A stretch of DNA of 12,889 nucleotides from contig JAUCNG010209973.1 of NCBI GenBank assembly GCA_032353305.1, positions 1 to 12,889 of the forward strand. The letters run 5' to 3'. The position numbers and the translations under genes are program-made. The notes under the pieces are model-generated. The model did not search any database and was not told the origin of the DNA. It saw only the letters and a list, made by a program, of their open reading frames with translations. Origin of the DNA: Cephalothrix spiralis (lineage: Eukaryota > Nemertea > Palaeonemertea > Archinemertea > Cephalotrichidae). This document shows, piece after piece, positions 8,664 through 12,889 of this stretch. Each line of letters starts with the position of its first letter. Positions within the stretch are counted from its first letter, which is position 1.

Positions 8664-8791
8664 TACTGTCCCCCAGCTCAGGAACCGGGATTTGTATCAA
8701 AGACCAAGACCAGTGCTAGACTGGGTGTTTAATATACCCAAGACCTTCAAATAATCAAAATATTTTGATTACTCTGTTGAAAGATCCTAGG
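8664..8791 (-). ncRNA. Predicted H/ACA snoRNA, copy D (intron 2)
   Basis: This is the exact-period (363 bp) duplicate neighbour of copy C. The 5' upper stem AATCAAAA/TTTTGATT is perfect and extends outward to AGT/ATT. The H box is ATATTA and ACA is at 8669-8667. One change in the 3' upper stem (ACAAA for ACCAA) breaks a G-C pair. The 5' pocket strand is TGAAGG. Confidence 0.74.
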
Positions 8792-8839
8792 ATATATTGG
8801 TTAGAGAACTTTCCTTTTCAGTTTTCTTTTCAAGTTCGA

Positions 8840-8914
8840 GCGTAGTTATCAGTATCACATTTTGTCAGCACAATTCTCTATGAAGACCGTCGTGATATTA
8901 TCATCATTAAGAAC
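8840..8914 (-). ncRNA. Box C/D snoRNA, SNORD35-like, copy 6 (intron 2)
   Basis: Box C (8907-8901), the guide and box D (8852-8849) are intact. The 5' flank is GTTCTTA, but the 3' flank after the D box reads TAACTACG, so the terminal stem is poor. Reduced stability or loss of processing is possible for this copy. Confidence 0.8.
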
Positions 8915-9043
8915 ACTGGGCCGTTCATAAAATATGAATGCTCGAAAGAGGAAGAGGGTCTTCGTACTAACTACGTGGGGAAGGGTCTGGCGAATGCGTG
9001 CGTACTTACTGCGGCGTACATTGGGGAGGGGTTGCTGTTTTGC

Positions 9044-9171
9044 TACTGTCCACCAGCTCAGGAACCGGGATTGGTATCAAAGACCAAGACCAGTGCTAGA
9101 CTGGGTGTTTAATATACCTAAGACCTACAAATAATCAAAAATATTTGACTACTTTTTTTAAAGATCCTAGG
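9044..9171 (-). ncRNA. Predicted H/ACA snoRNA, copy E (intron 2)
   Basis: Both hairpins, H box ATATTA and ACA (9049-9047) are present. The lower 3' stem reads CTGGT instead of CTGGG and so loses its outermost pair. The 28S-matching pocket strands TCTAGC and TCCTGAG are unchanged. A 66-codon plus-strand open frame crossing this copy is antisense to it and is not a gene. Confidence 0.74.
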
Positions 9172-9222
9172 ACATGGGTTAGAGACCTTACCTTTTTTTA
9201 AAGTTTAAGCGTTGTTATTTAA

Positions 9223-9297
9223 CTTCTCATATCAGTATCACATTTTGTCAGCAAAATTATTTAAGAAGACCGTCGTGATATTATCATCATTAAGAAC
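9223..9297 (-). ncRNA. Box C/D snoRNA, SNORD35-like, copy 7 (intron 2)
   Basis: Box C (9290-9284), the guide and box D (9235-9232) are present. The stem is GTTCTTA/TGAGAAG, six pairs including one G-U. The segment between guide and C' is TTAAATAATTTTGCTGA, diverged from the consensus. Confidence 0.83.
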
Positions 9298-9421
9298 ACA
9301 GGGCCGTTTATAAAATATGAATGCTCGAAAGGGGAAGAGGGGTCCGACGAATTCGTACTAACTACGTGGGGAAGGGTCTGGCGAATGCGTGCGTACATGG
9401 GGGAGGCGGTTGCTGTTTTGC

Positions 9422-9549
9422 TACTGTCCACCAGCTCAGGAACCGGGATTGGTATAAAAGACCAAGACCAGTGCTAGACTGGGTGTTTAGTTTACCTAAA
9501 ACCTATAAATAATCATAATATTTTGACTACTTTTTTAAAAGATCCTAGG
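9422..9549 (-). ncRNA. Predicted H/ACA snoRNA, copy F (intron 2)
   Basis: Boxes and folds match copy E, including the CTGGT lower stem. The H position reads AAACTA, one change from the ATACTA form but still ANANNA. The 5' pocket strand is TATAGG, a third variant. ACA is at 9427-9425. Confidence 0.72.
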
Positions 9550-9607
9550 ATATGAGTTAGAGACCTTTCCGTTTCAAGTTTTTTTAAGTTAATGCGTAGT
9601 TATTTAA

Positions 9608-9682
9608 CTTCTTATATCAGTATCACATTTTGTCAACACAATTCTCTATGAAGACCGTCGTGATAGTATCATCATTATGAAC
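9608..9682 (-). ncRNA. Box C/D snoRNA, SNORD35-like, copy 8 (intron 2)
   Basis: Box C (9675-9669), the guide and box D (9620-9617) are intact. C' reads GTGTTGA. The stem GTTCATA/TAAGAAG retains five of seven pairs. Confidence 0.82.
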
Positions 9683-9770
9683 ACTGGGCCGTTCATATAA
9701 TATGAATGCTCGAAAGGGGAGGAGAGTCTGGCGAATGCGTGCGTACATGGGGGAGGGGTTGCTGTTTTGC

Positions 9771-9897
9771 TACTGTCCACCAGCTCAGGAACCGGGATTG
9801 GTATTAAAGACCAAGACCAGTGCTAGACTGGGTGTTTAATATACTTAAGACCTTCAAATAATCAAAAATATTTTGAATACTTTTGGAAGATCCTAGG
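9771..9897 (-). ncRNA. Predicted H/ACA snoRNA, copy G (intron 2)
   Basis: The 5' lower stem is CCTAGGA/TCTTAAG (outer pairs weakened), the H box is ATATTA, and the 3' hairpin is as in copies E and F with an intact 28S pocket. ACA is at 9776-9774. The 5' pocket strand is TGAAGG. Confidence 0.72.
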
Positions 9898-10065
9898 ACA
9901 AATATAACATTTGATTTTAAAACTGTCATGACCTTTCAAGGTTAAATAGTAACAGCTTTCCGAAAACGGAATATCATGACATTTCCGGGATTATATTAAA
10001 TAAGGTTGAGTAAGATCTCACAATCATATTCTGGTTTAATATTATCAAAGCACAGTCATTTAAGC

Positions 10066-10140
10066 GTTCTATTATCAGTATCACATTATGTCAGCACAAT
10101 TATCTATGAAGACCGTCGTGATATTTTCATCATTTAGATC
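10066..10140 (-). ncRNA. Box C/D snoRNA, SNORD35-like, copy 9 (intron 2)
   Basis: Box C (10133-10127), the invariant guide and box D (10078-10075) are intact. The segment before box D carries one substitution (CATAATGTG for CAAAATGTG). The terminal stem has central pairs TCTA/TAGA with mismatches outside. Confidence 0.82.
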
Positions 10141-10234
10141 ACTGGGCCGACCATAAACTGTGTATGCCCGAAATGGAAAGGAGGATCTGGCGAATTCGTA
10201 CTAATTACGTAGAAATTGGGGGTTGTTATTTTGC

Positions 10235-10364
10235 TGCTGTTATCCAGCTAAGAAACTGGGATTGGTATAATAATAAAAAAAGACCAGTGCTAGACTTGGA
10301 GTGTTTAATATACCCAAGACCTTCAAATAATCACTGTTTCGACTACGTTTTGGATGATCTAAGG
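10235..10364 (-). pseudogene. Degenerating H/ACA snoRNA, copy H (intron 2)
   Basis: The 5' half and H box ATATTA remain. In the 3' hairpin the loop is expanded (A/T run around 10270-10280) and the 3' pocket strand has changed from TCCTGAG to TTCTTAG, introducing a mismatch to the predicted 28S target. The lower stem can re-pair only as TCCA/TGGA. The inner stem ACTGG/CCAGT is in fact fully Watson-Crick here. It is either decaying or shifting specificity. Confidence 0.6.
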
Positions 10365-10417
10365 AAATGTATAAAAATGTTGGAATAAACATAAAAAGAT
10401 GAGATTATAAATAGAGT

Positions 10418-10445
10418 TTCCCAGCACTGGATCTTTATCCGGGAA
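10418..10445. repeat. Small nested hairpin between array units
   Basis: TTCCC/GGGAA encloses GGAT-CTTT-ATCC. The surrounding TAAATAGAGTTTCCCAG is homologous to TAAATATGTTTCCCAG near 10886-10902, showing that the duplicated unit extends past the H/ACA snoRNA. Confidence 0.5.
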
Positions 10446-10450
10446 GTTAA

Positions 10451-10525
10451 GTTCTAATATCAGTATCACATTTTGTCAGCAAAATTATCTATGAAGACCG
10501 TCGTGATATTTTCATCATTTAGAAC
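10451..10525 (-). ncRNA. Box C/D snoRNA, SNORD35-like, copy 10 (intron 2)
   Basis: It has a perfect 7-bp terminal stem GTTCTAA/TTAGAAC, box C (10518-10512), the guide, C' TTGCTGA and box D (10463-10460). It is one of the three best-folded copies. The H/ACA partner expected between this copy and copy 11 is missing. Confidence 0.88.
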
Positions 10526-10608
10526 ACTGCATATATATCATAGGACTTTCTCTAAAGTTTGTACGCTCGAATGAGATTCAATCTCAATAGTTTTTGCAAA
10601 ACATTTAA

Positions 10609-10683
10609 GTACTAATATCAGTATCACATTTTGTCAGCAAAATTCTCTATGAAGACCGTCGTGATATTTTCATCATTTAGAAC
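10609..10683 (-). ncRNA. Box C/D snoRNA, SNORD35-like, copy 11 (intron 2, nearest exon 2)
   Basis: Box C (10676-10670), the guide and box D (10621-10618) are intact. The stem GTTCTAA/TTAGTAC has six of seven pairs. It is only 158 bp from copy 10, with a short leftover of the usual spacer between them, and borders the H/ACA relic at 10735-10858. Confidence 0.85.
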
Positions 10684-10734
10684 ACTGGTCTACATGTACT
10701 TATATATTATGGGCCACTAATAAAGTCTGTTCAG

Positions 10735-10858
10735 GTCTGCTGTTCTCCAGCTCATGAACAGGGATCGGTACAAAATAGAACATTGCCAATTTTAGACCAG
10801 AAAGATTTACCTTATCCTTACATATAAGCCGAATTTATATGAATATATGCTAGATCTG
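10735..10858 (-). pseudogene. H/ACA snoRNA relic, copy I (intron 2)
   Basis: The plus-strand stretch CTGTTCTCCAGCTCATGAAC and the following GGGATCGGTA match the 3' end of the H/ACA unit, and TTTAGACCAG echoes its middle. Beyond that the hinge and 5' hairpin cannot be folded in the family way. It lies next to C/D copy 11 as the outermost element of the array. Confidence 0.5.
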
Positions 10859-10898
10859 GCTAGATGAATGAAATATGATAATAATAATAAATATGTTT

Positions 10899-10949
10899 CC
10901 CAGATCTGTATCTAAAGAATGATAACAAAAAACAGAATTTAGATCTGGG
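10899..10949. repeat. Inverted repeat CCCAGATCT/AGATCTGGG
   Basis: Nine-base arms at 10899-10907 and 10941-10949 are exact, with a 33-nt loop. On the transcript strand the stem is followed by AAACATAT, so an ACA triplet lies close by, but no second hairpin or good pocket was found and I do not call it an H/ACA RNA. Confidence 0.6.
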
Positions 10950-11089
10950 ATTATAATCTTCCTGGTGTTTACTACAACTAGGGACACTAATCAGTCCAAA
11001 ACTGTGAAAAAACCAGGATATCATTACAAATATATTCATGGAGTACGATTAATAAATATTTTTATTAGGGATAAAATTAAAACAATAAA

Positions 11090-11122
11090 ATCAAAGATCA
11101 TGATGTACATCATGACTTTGAT
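11090..11122. repeat. Near-perfect hairpin in intron 2
   Basis: ATCAAAG-A-TCATGATGT is followed directly by ACATCATGA-CTTTGAT, a 16-bp palindromic stem with one bulged A and no loop spacer. It lies about 130 nt from the exon 2 donor. No known family recognised. Confidence 0.6.
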
Positions 11123-11248
11123 ATAATGTAACAGTGCCTTCTATAATCAATTATCTCACACATCAGGAAAAGTGATCTATTTTAGAATTAATTTGAAATG
11201 AATATATATGAAGAACCCAAATACATTTGTTTTGGAATAAAATCTTAC

Positions 11249-11377
11249 CTCTCTGGGAGTCTTGAATCCCAAGCCAACGCTCTTTACATAACGCAGTTTC
11301 TTTCCAGACTTTCCACTCAATAGAGCCTTCTTCTTGTTAAGGAAGATAGTTGGCTGCTTTTGGAAAGCTTTTTCGAT
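11249..11377 (-). CDS. RPS11: Ribosomal protein S11 (uS17), exon 2
   Basis: This exon encodes the N-terminal region of RPS11. It is 129 nt, phase 0 at both ends, with a TTTTAG acceptor before 11377 and a strong GTAAGATT donor from 11248. The 43 residues read [40 protein letters not shown] and PRE. The family N-terminus is M-A-D-x-Q-(T/I)-E-(R/K)-A-(Y/F)-QKQPTIF-x-NKK, so the junction lies exactly where the human gene has its first intron, after the codon preceding TER. The missing exon 1 should supply only about M-A-D-Q. With it the protein would be about 158 residues, the normal length. I could not find that small exon between 11378 and 12889: ATG-ATA-AAG followed by GTAAGC (around 12157-12144) is a possible but unconvincing alternative. 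Confidence 0.96.
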
Positions 11378-11560
11378 CTAAAATACAAACAAATGGATAT
11401 TATAAAGTTATGTCAAAAAAAATTAATTCCAATGCTATAAATTTGTCTTAACTTGGGTTTAAAATAAAGTGTTCAATTGCCTAGAATATTTTGATCATGC
11501 AGTCATAAAAACAGTCCACAGGATGACCAACACATCAATCTACTAATCAACTAAACCAAA

Positions 11561-11743
11561 GGTACGCTGTTTCCCTAAGAGTGGATTTGGAAAATATGGT
11601 CCTTCACCATCCCAAAATGAGTAATGCGAGATTTTTTCCGTCATCTGTATCATGTTGAATAATTTATATCCTAGACTTAAGTACATGTACATAAAAGTGC
11701 CCAATACAAGGCCCCAAAATATAAGATTGCTTGAAAATCCATC
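11561..11743 (-). repeat. Dispersed repeat, copy 2 (inverted relative to copy 1)
   Basis: This is the inverted partner of 87-264, lying upstream of RPS11 exon 2. Copy 2 carries a few extra bases around the TACATGTAC palindrome near 11683. The two copies are some 11 kb apart and clearly diverged, which argues for an element family rather than a local duplication. Confidence 0.7.
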
Positions 11744-11808
11744 TTATCTATGTAGATAATTCTTTAATTAAGTTTTTTAGACATGTTAGAATGAATATTT
11801 TGCTAAAC

Positions 11809-12120
11809 CAGGGTGTCTACAGATTTACCAAGATCATTTCCCCTGACTTTCTTAATTTTCATTATCTGCAACTCTATTTCTAAATAAAAAGAGATGCATC
11901 TTAAAGTTAACTAATACAAAGAGCTAATTTTAACTTTCTATATAAATCTTACAAACCAATGTAATAAATCCTAACTCCGCCGAAAATTTTGAGTTTTTAT
12001 GTATAAGACAACATTTTTTGGTATTATTTTCCCTGACCTCAAAGATGATTTCCCTGACTTTTCCTGACCAATGTTCACTTCCCTGAATTTTCAGGTTTCC
12101 CTGACCCAGTAAACAGTTTG
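11809..12120. mobile_element. Candidate hAT-like non-autonomous element
   Basis: The segment starts CAGGGTGTCTACAG and contains repeated TTCCCTGA words (near 11838, 12028, 12047, 12080 and 12097), ending TTTCCCTGACCCAGTAAACA. A degraded inverted terminus (GTAAACA against TGTCTAC) is suggested. Repeats with a CAGGGTGTCTAC end and TTCCCTGA-rich interior are common in invertebrate genomes. A target duplication is not clear and no transposase is present. Confidence 0.4.
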
Positions 12121-12256
12121 TGCATAAGGGACCTTCAACTGCTTACCTTTATCATACGTTTTATTATTGACACAGATCAACATATTTTGTTATTATTGTT
12201 ATGTAAGTTGTACCAGAAACAGATATTTCAGTAATGGTGGTCTTTACAGGTGCAAC

Positions 12257-12337
12257 TAAAAGAACATCGATCGATGATTCATAACATAGCTACTGCATAC
12301 AAATCGGCTCAATTTGAGCTGCCGATATGTTCTTTTA
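12257..12337. repeat. Inverted repeat with nested hairpin upstream of RPS11 exon 2
   Basis: TAAAAGAACAT (12257-12267) and ATGTTCTTTTA (12327-12337) are exact 11-bp arms about 60 bp apart. A smaller ATCGG-CTC-AATTT-GAG-CCGAT-like hairpin lies inside the right half (12303-12326). The middle does not pair continuously, so it is not a microRNA-type precursor. Confidence 0.55.
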
Positions 12338-12889
12338 TCAGAACCTGTTTAGCAGCTTTTGATGCAAATATAATACTATGGTCCATGTCTTAGATGCAAG
12401 CAAGATTTGTGCTAAGAAGAAATCCACAGAAAATATGAAAAATAGGGCCAGAGTAGGTAGTTTAATATACTACTATACAATCCTAGCACACAGACTATGC
12501 TGGACTAGGCTAAGTATTTAATATGTCATGTGTCAGGTGTGCACATAGACAAAGTCATTTATCATATAATGGTACCCAAATAATCCACCATTACTTGAAT
12601 ATCTGTTTCATGTTACTTAAGGTATATGGGTAGAGATAAACTCAAAATTTTCCAAAAAACTTTTATTGCAGAAATATATAGTATGTTATCTTCTGAATAG
12701 CTTGCAAAAAAAATGAATTCGATATCTCATTTACATCATGCTTAAAAATCGTTTTCTCTATATAGCATCTGACAGTTCATTGAAGCAGACGATTGAAAAT
12801 CATTTAATAATGAGCGGCCGTGACGAACATATATCAAAAATAATAAAACACCTTTTTGCTTCATAGAATTTATAAACTAAGCCGTGACA

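Larger units (their letters stand above)
6432..10860. repeat. Tandemly amplified C/D + H/ACA snoRNA cassette spanning RPS11 introns 3 and 2
   Basis: The repeating unit is one C/D snoRNA, a spacer and one H/ACA snoRNA. Box D start to box D start distances in intron 2 are about 501, 363, 351, 383, 385, 458, 385 and 158 bp, the last lacking an H/ACA. Spacers fall into two related types. One contains TTCCAGGGCGAATG and CATATAGGGCATAG (before copies A, C and D). The other contains ATGAATGCTCGAAAG and GCGAATGCGTGCGTAC (before copies E, F and G). Exon 3 interrupts the array, leaving two C/D copies and one H/ACA on its downstream side. Confidence 0.85.
11378..12889 (-). other. RPS11 intron 1 and/or upstream sequence, no gene recognised
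   Basis: About 1.5 kb upstream of RPS11 exon 2 contains no convincing open frame. It holds a dispersed repeat shared with the start of the window (11561-11743), a candidate hAT-like non-autonomous element (11809-12120), an inverted repeat (12257-12337) and a stretch near 12630-12670 resembling 5670-5705. No C/D guide or H/ACA unit of the type found in introns 2 and 3 is present here. The true first exon and the promoter with its pyrimidine-rich start are probably outside the window. Confidence 0.6.

Noticed and set aside
6882-9897. H/ACA repeats considered as a tRNA-derived SINE because of GGTTCC near CCCGG
   Set aside because: There is no proper B box or A box pair, no tail, and copies are strictly tandem. 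The hairpin-hinge-hairpin-tail fold explains them better.
8934-10388. Three similar plus-strand open frames (8934-9134, 9321-9512, 10164-10388) encoding related short peptides sharing RPRPVLDW-like blocks
   Set aside because: They are antisense to the repeated spacer and H/ACA units. Their similarity is that of the tandem DNA repeat; other copies have stops or shifted frames, and the structure is explained by RNA folding on the other strand.
6432-10683. C/D repeats considered as a CRISPR-like or rRNA-fragment array because of the conserved AGACCGTCGTGA
   Set aside because: The identity to 28S rRNA stops at the guide length, and C, D and terminal stems surround it at fixed distances, so it is an antisense guide, not an inserted rRNA piece or a CRISPR repeat.
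10899-10949. Inverted repeat followed by ACA considered as a further H/ACA hairpin
   Set aside because: No convincing upper stem or 3' pocket, and no partner hairpin with an H box.
12144-12157. ATG-ATA-AAG before a GTAAGC donor (minus strand) as RPS11 exon 1
   Set aside because: It is in phase but does not resemble the conserved M-A-D start, and nothing around it looks like a ribosomal protein promoter; left as a weak alternative.

Overview
This is an AT-rich, intron-bearing, repeat-rich animal nuclear window. The spliced ribosomal protein gene, the rhodopsin-class receptor and the many short foldback and inverted-repeat elements point to an invertebrate metazoan. A lophotrochozoan, perhaps a mollusc, is my best guess, but nothing in the sequence proves it.

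Layout. Positions 1-2968 hold no convincing gene, only repeat fragments and small inverted repeats. Positions 3102-3751 (minus strand) are the first coding exon of a class A GPCR-like gene covering transmembrane helices 1-5; it ends at a GT donor, and helices 6-7 were not found. Positions 3752-5320 are intergenic, with a G-tract-ended foldback element (4353-4659) beside a 27-bp minisatellite. Positions 5321-11377 (minus strand) carry the ribosomal protein S11 gene: exon 2 (11377-11249), exon 3 (7554-7349), exon 4 (5463-5334) and an AATAAA signal 7 nt after the stop. The first exon, expected to be only the start codon plus a few codons, was not recognised and may lie beyond 12889. Positions 11378-12889 are intron 1 and/or upstream sequence holding dispersed repeats.

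The main discovery is in RPS11 introns 2 and 3. On the host strand they contain an alternating array of two snoRNA types. Eleven copies of a 75-77 nt box C/D snoRNA carry the same guide, complementary to the 28S rRNA segment AGACCGUCGUGA. This is the SNORD35/U35 specificity, and human SNORD35B also sits in an RPS11 intron. Between them are eight copies plus one relic of a second unit of about 128 nt that folds as a two-hairpin H/ACA snoRNA, with an H box (ATATTA type), an ACA box and a 3' pocket that matches 28S CUCAGGA-U-A-GCUGG with exact 14-nt spacing. The two form a cassette of roughly 350-460 bp that has been tandemly amplified and is present on both sides of exon 3. Compensatory changes in the C/D terminal stems suggest that several copies are selected as RNA.

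The ribosomal protein and its intronic guests fit together functionally: transcription of one highly expressed gene would supply both a 40S protein and two kinds of 28S rRNA modification guide. The snoRNA assignments rest on box, guide and fold geometry read by eye; expression and modification are not shown.
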